NCBI GenBank assembly: GCA_021839785.1
Contig: JAKCAB010000081.1
Span: 1 to 16,140, forward strand
Direction of reading: 5' to 3'
Source: a bacterium
GTDB lineage: Bacteria > Verrucomicrobiota > Verrucomicrobiae > Limisphaerales > J093
Length of the DNA stretch: 16,140 nucleotides
Positions 1 through 6,834 of this stretch are shown in pieces. The notes below the pieces were generated by a model. That model was not told the origin of the DNA, did no database searches, and was given only the letters and a program-made list of their open reading frames with translations. Every line of letters begins with the position of its first letter. Position 1 is the first letter of the stretch. A program made the translations under genes and the position numbers.

Positions 1-1
1 G

Positions 2-2440
2 CCCGAAGAACTGGCCGAGCGGCTCACCATGCTCGGCCTCGAAGTCGAGGGCGTCGAAAAGCTCGGCGGCGAATTCGACGGCATCGTGGTCGCGCAGGTC
101 ATCACTCGCGACAAGCACCCCAACGCCGACAAACTCTCGGTCTGCCGCGTCAACGACGGCCGGGGCGAGCGCCAGATCGTTTGCGGCGCGCAGAATTTCC
201 AGGCCGGCGACAAGGTGCCGCTGATCCTGCCGGGCGCGTCGCTGCCGGCGAAGCCCGGCGAGGCGCCGTTTACGATCAAGGTGGGCAAGATTCGCGGGGT
301 CGAATCGCACGGCATGATGTGCTCGCCCAAGGAACTCGGCCTCGCCGAGGACGCCAGCGGCTTGATGATCCTGCCCGCGGACGCGCCGGTCGGCCAGCCG
401 TTGGCCGAACAGCTCGGGCGCGCGGGCAGCGACGTGGTCTATGACCTCGAGGTCACGCCGAACCGGCCGGACTTAAACAGCGTCCTCGGCATTGCGCGCG
501 AAATCGCCGCTGTCACCGGCAATCCGCTCAAAGTTCCAGAAGTCAGAAGTCAGAAGTCAGAAGTCAGGACGGAGGAACTGGTCGCGGTTCGCATCGAGGA
601 CGCCGAGCTTTGCCCGCGCTACACCGCGCGGGTGGTGCGCGGCGTGAAGATCGGCCCCAGCCCGGCCTGGTTGCGCTCGGCGCTCGAAAAAGTCGGTCTG
701 CGCTCGATCAACAACGTCGTCGATGTCACGAATTACGTGATGCTGGAATGCGGCCAACCGCTCCACGCCTTCGATTACCACCTGATCGCGCAGGCGGCGG
801 ACGGCAAGCCGACCATCGTCATCCGCCGCGCGCACAACGGCGAGTTGTTCGTCACGCTCGACGGCCAGAAGCACACGTTGACGAGCGAGAACCTGCTTAT
901 CGCCGACGCGCAAAAGGGCATCGCCCTGGCCGGCGTCATGGGCGGGCAGAACTCGGAGATCAACGATGCCACGGTGGATGTCCTGATCGAAAGTGCGTAC
1001 TTCAGCCCCACGAACATCCGGCGGACCTCCAAGCAACTTGGCCTCCGCACCGATGCCAGCTACCGCTTCGAGCGCGGCGCGGACATTGGCCTCAGCGATT
1101 GGGCCAGCCAGCGCTGCGCACAGCTCATTCTCGAAACGGCCGGCGGCGAATTGGCGGCGGGCGTGGTCGATGCCTACCCGGCGCCGGTCGAGCCGCGGCA
1201 AATCACTCTCCGACACCGGAAGGTCAACGAGTTGCTCGGCATCGAGCTCAGGCCGGAAGAGATCGAGTTTTACCTGGGCCAGATCGGGCTGAAGATCGTC
1301 GGGCGCAAACCACAGCCGGTTGGTGCCGAATCCGAGGCCGCGCCGGTCACTTTCCGCATCCCGACCTGGCGTGTGGACCTCAAACGTGAGGCCGATCTGA
1401 CCGAGGAAGTCTGCCGGTTGCACGGCGTGGACAAGATTCCGGCCACCCCACCGCGCGGCGCGCTCGGTGCCAACGACTACGACGCGGTCCACGACCAACT
1501 GGCTGAAGCGCGACGCATCCTCAGCGGCCTGGGGTTGAGCGAGGCGCAGGGCCAGACGCTGGTCTCGGCAGAGGCGGCCCGGCTTGCCGCACCCGCTGAA
1601 TCACTGGTGATGCTCGCCAACCCGCTGAGCAGCGACATGAACGCGCTCCGGCCCAGCCTGCTGCCTGGTCTGCTCGATTCGCTCCGCCACAACGTCAGCC
1701 GGCAGAACCTCGACCTCGCGCTGTTCGAGGTCGGTCGCGTTTTTGGCGCAAGCCGCGCTGCCAACGGCAATCCGGCCAAGGAGACGGCGCCGCCAATCGA
1801 GGGTCGTCGCGTGGCGATCGCGCTGACCGGCCAGCGGAATCCCGGTTTTTGGGCCGGGGCGGAACGTGACGCGAAATTCGACCTCGGCGACCTCAAGGGC
1901 ATCGTCGAAGAGTTTCTCGACCAGTTCGGCCTGCGTGGCGTGAGCTACGCCAAGCGCGAAGGCGGCACCGCGCTTTTCCTCGAATCCGCCGTCATCAGCC
2001 TGGGTGGTCGCGTGGCACTCGGCGAGCTGGGGCAACTCCTGCCGCCGCTCGCGAAACGATACGACCTGCGCGACGCGGTCTGGCTGGCGGAATTGGACCT
2101 CGACCAGTTGCTCGCCCGGCGCAACGCCGGCAAGGCGTTCAAGGCGTTGCCGCAGTTCCCCAGCATTCGGCGCGACGTGGCAATGCTCGTGCCGGAAAGC
2201 GCGACCCACGAGGCAGTGCTGGCCGCCGTGAAACAGGCAAAGGCCGCCAACCTCGAGTGCGTGGAGCTTTTCGACGTGTTCCGCGGCCAGAACGTCCCGG
2301 CCGGCCAGAAGAGCGTGGCCTACGCGTTCACCTACCGGGGCGCCGACCGCACCCTGACCGATGCCGAGGTGAACACCGCGCACGAACGGCTAGTCGGCGT
2401 GCTCAAGGACCGCCTCCACGCGGTCGTCCGGGACGCTTAG
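2..2440 (+). CDS. pheT: Phenylalanine--tRNA ligase beta subunit, 5'-truncated by the window edge
   Basis: Beta subunit of the alpha2-beta2 cytoplasmic enzyme that charges tRNA-Phe. The frame is open to the left edge and encodes PEELAERLTMLGLEVEGVE, the usual segment just after a PheT N-terminus. The first in-frame ATG (base 29) is therefore probably internal, and roughly 25 residues lie upstream. Numbering from that ATG: an EMAP/OB-type tRNA-binding domain at about 15-125 (HPNADKL, VCGAQN, GVESHGMMCS), then a B3/B4 domain with GLRSINNVVDVTNYVM and GQPLHAFDY that carries the editing function in this family. A B5 domain starts near 390, and a C-terminal anticodon-binding FDX-ACB domain runs about 707-803 (PQFPSIRRDVAM). 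Oddity: a heptanucleotide tandem repeat encodes the hydrophilic linker PEVRSQKSEVR at about 170-180, with AGA/AGT/TCA codons unlike the GC-rich neighbours. The pheT 3' end overlaps the convergent radical SAM gene. The pheS partner would be expected upstream, outside the window. Confidence 0.96.
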   Translation, partial: PEELAERLTMLGLEVEGVEKLGGEFDGIVVAQVITRDKHPNADKLSVCRVNDGRGERQIVCGAQNFQAGDKVPLILPGASLPAKPGEAPFTIKVGKIRGVESHGMMCSPKELGLAEDASGLMILPADAPVGQPLAEQLGRAGSDVVYDLEVTPNRPDLNSVLGIAREIAAVTGNPLKVPEVRSQKSEVRTEELVAVRIEDAELCPRYTARVVRGVKIGPSPAWLRSALEKVGLRSINNVVDVTNYVMLECGQPLHAFDYHLIAQAADGKPTIVIRRAHNGELFVTLDGQKHTLTSENLLIADAQKGIALAGVMGGQNSEINDATVDVLIESAYFSPTNIRRTSKQLGLRTDASYRFERGADIGLSDWASQRCAQLILETAGGELAAGVVDAYPAPVEPRQITLRHRKVNELLGIELRPEEIEFYLGQIGLKIVGRKPQPVGAESEAAPVTFRIPTWRVDLKREADLTEEVCRLHGVDKIPATPPRGALGANDYDAVHDQLAEARRILSGLGLSEAQGQTLVSAEAARLAAPAESLVMLANPLSSDMNALRPSLLPGLLDSLRHNVSRQNLDLALFEVGRVFGASRAANGNPAKETAPPIEGRRVAIALTGQRNPGFWAGAERDAKFDLGDLKGIVEEFLDQFGLRGVSYAKREGGTALFLESAVISLGGRVALGELGQLLPPLAKRYDLRDAVWLAELDLDQLLARRNAGKAFKALPQFPSIRRDVAMLVPESATHEAVLAAVKQAKAANLECVELFDVFRGQNVPAGQKSVAYAFTYRGADRTLTDAEVNTAHERLVGVLKDRLHAVVRDA
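537..567 (+). repeat. Heptanucleotide tandem repeat (CAGAAGT)x4 plus partial unit inside pheT
   Basis: Four exact CAGAAGT units at 537-543, 544-550, 551-557 and 558-564, followed by CAG. The unit length is not a multiple of three, so gain or loss of one or two units would shift the pheT frame. It encodes the charged linker VRSQKSEVR between the tRNA-binding and B3/B4 domains. Base composition is lower in GC than the surrounding gene, which suggests a later insertion or slippage expansion. Confidence 0.95.
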
Positions 2441-3940
2441 CCGCGCCAGCCGAGATCGGCTTGCACGCTTGAACCGCCCAAGGAACCGAAGCGAAGGCGG
2501 CGCCGCGGCCAATGGCTCTGCAGCGCGTTCGGTTTGGAGGCGCGCGCGTTCCCAAATTCCGGTGCGCCGGAGCTTGAACCGGTAGCCAAGCCCCACCAGG
2601 AAGGACAGCACGATCTCGCGGGGCGCCAGATACCGCCATTGACGGCGGAGACGACCGAGCATCGCCGGCCAGGAATAAAAGTAGCGCAGCATCGCGGCGT
2701 GGGCCGTCGTGAGCTGACCGGTCGCCAGACGCGCCGGCCGAAAAACGACATGCCCCAAGTCGTAATGCTCCCAGTCGCGATCCAGGATGCGCCCTTCCGC
2801 GGACATTCGCGCAAACAGGGGTGTGCCCGGCAAAGGGGTCAGCACGGTCAACTGCAGCGCGTCCAGTCCGGCGTTACGGAGAAAGCACGCGGTCAACTCC
2901 AGCGTGTCCGGGGTGTCCTGATCGAATCCCAACACGATCGCGCCCATGACCGCGATCCCGTGATCGTGGAACCGGCGGATGGCTCCGGCGTAGGCCTCGG
3001 CGCGGTTGAAGGACTTCGCCGCGCCATCGAGACTTGCCTGGGAAAGGCTCTCCAAGCCCACAAAAACTCCCCGGCAGCCACTGCGACGCAAGAGGTCCAG
3101 GAATTCCGGGTCGCGAGCGACGTGGACCCCCATCTGGGCAAACCACCGTCGCCTCAGTGGCAGAAGTCCGGTGAGCAACTGGCGGGCGTACTCGCGATCA
3201 GCCACGAGGTTGTCGTCCATGAACAAGAAGCACCGGCCCGGCAGAGACCGGACTTCCTCCAAGACCTCGTTGACCGGACGGGTTTGGAAGCGACTTCCAG
3301 AGAACGCCGCGATGGAGCAGAATTCGCAGCCGAACCGGCAACCGCGCGTGGCCTGCACCACTGCCGGGGTGAGGTACGCGCCACGACACAAGAGCGAGCG
3401 GTTCACCCGCAGCCGGGCGAAGTGGTCGGGGGCCTGGCGGTAGTAAGGCTGCAAGGAACCTTGGCGGAAGTCCTCGAACATTTGTGGCAGGCTGGCCTCC
3501 GCGTCGCCGATGCACACGGCGTCGCCGTGTCGGATGGCTTCCTCCGGCATCAGGGAAGGATGGTAGCCCCCCAAGATCACGGTCTTGCCCCGCTGCTTGA
3601 ACGCGTGGGCCAGTTCGTAGGCCCGTGGCGCGTTGAAGGTCATGAACGACAAGCCTACGACATCTGCGTCACTGTCGAGGTCCACCGATTCCACGCTCTC
3701 GTCGATGATCCGGCAGTCCACGAAGTCAGGCGCAGCCGCGGCCACCGCCAGCGGCGTGAGCATCGAGAAGCGGAAGACCCGCATGCGCAGAGACGGGCGA
3801 TGGCGGCGCGCGGTCATGCGAAAGGCGCGCGCCGCGGGGCAGACGATCAGGAACTTGAGCCGGGGTTTCACGACGGTTTCATAAGCCGGAATGCCCGCGG
3901 GGCGCGAATTGATAATCCGCGGGTTCGATTCGACGGGCAC
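2390..3940 (-). CDS. Radical SAM protein with N-terminal cobalamin-binding-type domain
   Basis: Predicted 4Fe-4S/SAM enzyme of about 516 aa. The N-terminal Rossmann-like region at about 28-160 looks like a B12-binding domain (LKFLIVCP, DADVVGLSFMTFNAPRAYEL, LGGYHPSLMPEEA, then CIGDAE where relatives have GEGE). The radical SAM core has the cluster motif CRFGCEFC at 201-208 (C-x3-C-x2-C), followed by LFMDDNL and GVFVGLES. The C-terminal part, with PLPGTPLFARM and a tail rich in W, Y and R, resembles the DUF4070-type extension found in many members. Family members act as methyltransferases or other radical enzymes on lipids, antibiotics or peptides; the substrate here is unknown. The start is the GTG at 3940, with a weak GGGAG 12 nt upstream. 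A second GTG at residue 24, just before KPRLKFLIV, is an equally reasonable start. It stands alone: divergent from argF and convergent with pheT. The last ~50 residues look poorly conserved and basic, and encode the overlap with pheT. Confidence 0.88.
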   Translation of the reverse strand: MPVESNPRIINSRPAGIPAYETVVKPRLKFLIVCPAARAFRMTARRHRPSLRMRVFRFSMLTPLAVAAAAPDFVDCRIIDESVESVDLDSDADVVGLSFMTFNAPRAYELAHAFKQRGKTVILGGYHPSLMPEEAIRHGDAVCIGDAEASLPQMFEDFRQGSLQPYYRQAPDHFARLRVNRSLLCRGAYLTPAVVQATRGCRFGCEFCSIAAFSGSRFQTRPVNEVLEEVRSLPGRCFLFMDDNLVADREYARQLLTGLLPLRRRWFAQMGVHVARDPEFLDLLRRSGCRGVFVGLESLSQASLDGAAKSFNRAEAYAGAIRRFHDHGIAVMGAIVLGFDQDTPDTLELTACFLRNAGLDALQLTVLTPLPGTPLFARMSAEGRILDRDWEHYDLGHVVFRPARLATGQLTTAHAAMLRYFYSWPAMLGRLRRQWRYLAPREIVLSFLVGLGYRFKLRRTGIWERARLQTERAAEPLAAAPPSLRFLGRFKRASRSRLARLSVPDDRVEAVLEHAD

Positions 3941-4074
3941 GATGAACGGCGACTCCCGGCATGCCGCCGGAATATCGCTCCCCCGCCCCGCGCGCTTCTG
4001 GCCACCAATTGCAGCTCAGCGGCGCAGTCGGAGAATTCGCTTGGCGGTCTTGCTGATTCTTCACCGAATCGTGA

Positions 4075-4104
4075 TGGACAAAGCCGCCATCGCGTGTCTA
4101 TACA
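4075..4104 (+). promoter_or_regulatory. Predicted sigma70-type promoter of argF
   Basis: TGGACA at 4075-4080 (5 of 6 to TTGACA), an 18-nt spacer, then TATACA at 4099-4104 (4 of 6 to TATAAT). Transcription would begin near 4111, giving a leader of about 44 nt before the argF ATG at 4155. The -10 lies within GTGTCTATAC (4094-4103), which recurs upstream of the sigma-factor gene. No convincing Shine-Dalgarno precedes argF. Confidence 0.5.
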
Positions 4105-4154
4105 CTCTCCTTTGCCTCGTCCGGCGTGGTCCGGGCGGGGTCTTTGCATTGGCC

Positions 4155-5048
4155 ATGAAACATCTGTTGAGCCTGGAAACGATGCCCCGCGAGGACATGG
4201 AACGCGTGCTTCGCGAGGCCACCCACTTCAAACGCGACCGGACCACGCACGCGAAGCCGCTGGCCGGCCAGACTTGGGCGATGATTTTCTCCAAGTCATC
4301 CACGCGCACGCGCGTCTCGTTCGAGGTGGGCATCCACGAACTGGGCGGCCGGCCGCTGTTTTTGAACGCGAACGATATTCAGCTCGGGCGCGGCGAACCG
4401 ATCAAGGACACGGCGCGCGTCCTCGGCCGGATGGTTCACGGCACGGTGATCCGCACGTATGGGCAACGCGACGTGGAGGAGTTCGCCCGCTTCTCCGGGA
4501 TTCCGACCGTCAACGCGCTCACCGACGAGGAGCATCCCTGCCAGATCCTCACGGATATTTTCACCTACGAGGAACTGCGGGGTTCGATCGCAGGGCGTGT
4601 GGTGACGTTCGTCGGCGACGGCGCCTGTAACGTGGCCAATTCGTGGCTATTCGCGGCGGCCAGGCTGGGTTTCGAGCTGCGCCTCGCGGCACCGCGCAAT
4701 TACCAACCGCCGGCTGATCTCGTGAAGCGGGCGGGCGGGCGGGTGGTCGTCACCGAGGATTGCCGGGCGGCCGCGGCTGGCGCCGACGTGCTTTACACGG
4801 ACGTCTGGGTGTCGATGGGCAAGGAAGCGGAGCAGGCCCAGCGACTGGCCGATCTGTTCGGCTATCAAATCAACGCTGATCTGGTGAAACTGGCCAAGCC
4901 GGACGCGCTGGTCATGCACTGCCTGCCGGCCTATCGCGGCAAGGAGATCGACGAGGCGACGTTCGAGGCGCACGCGGCGACGATCTTCACGCAGGCCGAA
5001 AACCGCCTGCACACCCAGAAGGCGATCCTGAACTGGCTGGTTTCGTGA
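4155..5048 (+). CDS. argF: Ornithine carbamoyltransferase
   Basis: Catalyses carbamoyl phosphate + ornithine to citrulline + phosphate in arginine biosynthesis; cytoplasmic, normally a trimer. The 297-aa length is near the usual ~300-330 aa. Carbamoyl-phosphate site: STRTR at 49-53 and HPCQ at 127-130. Ornithine side: DVWVSMG at 216-222 and HCLPAYRG at 255-262, with the reactive Cys 256. The hinge motif FVGDGACNVANS at 152-163 is typical. HCLPAYRG plus DVWVSMG argues for a classical ornithine enzyme rather than the acetyl- or succinyl-ornithine variants. The ATG at 4155 was chosen because MKHLLSLETM is the standard family N-terminus, although the frame is open much further upstream. The stop overlaps the start of the following deacetylase gene by 4 nt, implying one transcript. 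Confidence 0.96.
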   Translation: MKHLLSLETMPREDMERVLREATHFKRDRTTHAKPLAGQTWAMIFSKSSTRTRVSFEVGIHELGGRPLFLNANDIQLGRGEPIKDTARVLGRMVHGTVIRTYGQRDVEEFARFSGIPTVNALTDEEHPCQILTDIFTYEELRGSIAGRVVTFVGDGACNVANSWLFAAARLGFELRLAAPRNYQPPADLVKRAGGRVVVTEDCRAAAAGADVLYTDVWVSMGKEAEQAQRLADLFGYQINADLVKLAKPDALVMHCLPAYRGKEIDEATFEAHAATIFTQAENRLHTQKAILNWLVS

Positions 5049-5842
5049 AGACCGCCCTGGCCATCGCCGCCCACCCGGACGACATCGAGTTCCTGATGGC
5101 CGGGACGCTGTTGCTGCTCGGCGCGGCGGGGTGGAAACTGCATTACCTGAACCTTGCCAGCGGCAATTGCGGCAGCATGGTGAACACGCCCGCCCAAACA
5201 CGCGCGATCCGGCGCCGCGAGGCGCAGGCCGCCGCGAAACAGCTTGGCGCGCGCTGGCACCCGCCGTTCGTCGATGACGCGGAAATCTTTTACGAGGACC
5301 GCCTGTTGCGGCGGGTGGCAGCGGTCGTCCGCGAGGTGCAACCCACGATCGTGCTCACACACTCGCCGCAGGACTACATGGAAGACCACATGAACGCCTG
5401 CCGGGTGGCGGTCACGGCGGCATTCGTCCGCGGCATGCCGAATTACCGCACAGTGCCAGTGCGCCGCCCGACGTCGCAACCGGTCACGGTTTATCATGCC
5501 TTGCCGCACGGTCTGCGGGACGGCCTGCGGCGGCGCATTGTTGCCGGGGCCTTCGTCAACACCACGTCCGTCCAAGCCACCAAGCGTGCCGCCCTCGCCT
5601 GCCACCGCAGCCAGAAGGACTGGCTCGACGCCACGCAAGGCATGGATTCGTACCTCGACGCGATGGACGACATGGCCCGCGCGGTGGGCCGGATGTCGCG
5701 GCGGTTCGACTTCGCCGAAGGCTGGCGTCGCCATTCGCACCTGGGTTTCTGCACCGAAGCGGACGATCCGCTGCGCGAAGCGCTGGGAGCCGCTTACGCG
5801 GTGAACCGGGCTTGCGAACGCGCGCTGGAATCGCCGGCTTAA
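5045..5842 (+). CDS. PIG-L/LmbE-family zinc deacetylase
   Basis: Predicted Zn-dependent N-deacetylase of 265 aa; family members remove acetyl groups from GlcNAc-containing glycolipids or thiols, mycothiol precursors and antibiotic intermediates. The hallmark AHPDD is at 9-13, supplying a His and an Asp. The third metal ligand is probably His 115 in SPQDYMEDHMNACR (107-120). THS at 105-107 and the LNLASGNCGS loop at 35-44 also fit the fold. The start is the GTG at 5045, whose GTGA overlaps the argF stop. This suggests translational coupling and co-regulation with argF. No signal peptide or membrane segment is seen, so it should be cytoplasmic. The substrate is unknown; the argF linkage could reflect shared expression only, or action on an acetylated metabolite. 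Confidence 0.9.
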   Translation: MKTALAIAAHPDDIEFLMAGTLLLLGAAGWKLHYLNLASGNCGSMVNTPAQTRAIRRREAQAAAKQLGARWHPPFVDDAEIFYEDRLLRRVAAVVREVQPTIVLTHSPQDYMEDHMNACRVAVTAAFVRGMPNYRTVPVRRPTSQPVTVYHALPHGLRDGLRRRIVAGAFVNTTSVQATKRAALACHRSQKDWLDATQGMDSYLDAMDDMARAVGRMSRRFDFAEGWRRHSHLGFCTEADDPLREALGAAYAVNRACERALESPA

Positions 5843-5861
5843 GCGCGCGCCGCGGGGGCGT

Positions 5862-6725
5862 TCAGACGTAAAGCACCGACTGCAGATCGCGGACCACGAC
5901 GCTCATGAACGGGTAACGCTTGTCGGGCTCGCGCTCCAGGCACTTGAGGACGATCCGTTCGAGCGCGAGCGGCAAATCGGGGTTCACCTCGCGCGGGGTG
6001 ACGAAGTCGATGCTGCGGTCGAGGTGCCGGCTGAGAATCTCATCCGCGTTCTCGCCCGGAAACGGTTTGCGAAAGGTCAGGAATTCGTAGGCCGTCACTC
6101 CGAAGGCGAAGATGTCGGCCCGGTGGTCCACCGGTTCGCGGAGGAGCTGTTCCGGCGACATGTAGGCCGGCGTGCCGGGATTGGCACCCAGCTTTTCGGC
6201 GAATTCCGGGCGTTTGAGCGCGAGGTCGAAATCCACGAGGCGTACGCTGCCGTTGCGGGTGATCACCAGGTTCTCAGGCTTGAAATCCAGGTGCATGTAG
6301 CCGCTTTCGTGGACGTGCTCCAGCGCCTGCGCGGCGTCGATGAGCAGGTTCCCCGCGATTTCCTCGAGGGTGGGGTCGGACTGGGCCATCAGCATCTTCA
6401 GGTTCGACCCTTCGACATACTCCATGGCCAGATAGTGGGTGCCGTCAATCTTGCCGTGGCCGAGGTAACCGATGACGAACTCGTGGTTGTGAATGTGGGA
6501 AAGGATTTCACAGCCGCGCAGGAAGCGTCGGCGGGTGGTGAAGTCGAACCGGCTGGTTTCGCGCAGGCAGCGAATGGCGCAGGTCTGTTTGTTCGCATCC
6601 GTGGCGAGCCAGAGGTCGGCCATGCCGCCGCTGTTGATCAACTCGAGCAGATAGTACGGCCCAAACGGCCCCGGCCAACGCCGGCCTTCGCTGTCCACCT
6701 TTGCTTTGGCGCCAATGCCCAACAT
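5862..6725 (-). CDS. Serine/threonine protein kinase-fold protein with degenerate N-lobe (possible pseudokinase)
   Basis: Hanks-type kinase fold of 287 aa starting at the ATG at 6725; the frame is open for 36 more codons upstream, but those look non-coding. C-lobe motifs are present: the catalytic loop HLDFKPEN at 145-152 keeps Asp 147, Lys 149 and Asn 152. DFD replaces DFG at 165-167, and the SPE segment is at 190-192. The N-lobe is eroded. The glycine loop reads NSGGMAD (31-37), with the first and third glycines replaced. The VAIK lysine is Arg 52 (AIRCL). The alpha-C glutamate aligns with Gly 71 in FLRGCEIL. There is no membrane segment or extracellular sensor domain, so it is predicted soluble. 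It follows the DUF2723 gene by 109 nt on the same strand and is probably its co-transcribed partner. It is either an atypical active kinase or a regulatory pseudokinase. Confidence 0.88.
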   Translation of the reverse strand: MLGIGAKAKVDSEGRRWPGPFGPYYLLELINSGGMADLWLATDANKQTCAIRCLRETSRFDFTTRRRFLRGCEILSHIHNHEFVIGYLGHGKIDGTHYLAMEYVEGSNLKMLMAQSDPTLEEIAGNLLIDAAQALEHVHESGYMHLDFKPENLVITRNGSVRLVDFDLALKRPEFAEKLGANPGTPAYMSPEQLLREPVDHRADIFAFGVTAYEFLTFRKPFPGENADEILSRHLDRSIDFVTPREVNPDLPLALERIVLKCLEREPDKRYPFMSVVVRDLQSVLYV

Positions 6726-6834
6726 GTGCGTGGGGATGTCTAGCACCGCGCGCCGCGGCTGCCAAGCCGGCCACCCCGTCGCAGGCCGGTGCGTCTGGAC
6801 GCACACCCCATGTTGGCGGACATCGCCTCGCAAG

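Noticed and set aside
557..1498. 313-codon minus-strand ORF within pheT
   Set aside because: Shadow of pheT, R/A/V/D-rich with no family resemblance.
2534..4630. 698-codon plus-strand ORF opposite the radical SAM gene and running into argF
   Set aside because: It is antisense to a well-supported gene and its product is low-complexity R/G/H/Q-rich sequence with no domain; typical GC-rich shadow.
5843..5861. GC-rich stretch between the convergent deacetylase and kinase genes as a terminator
   Set aside because: No stable hairpin with a T-run could be drawn; only 19 bp separate the stop codons.
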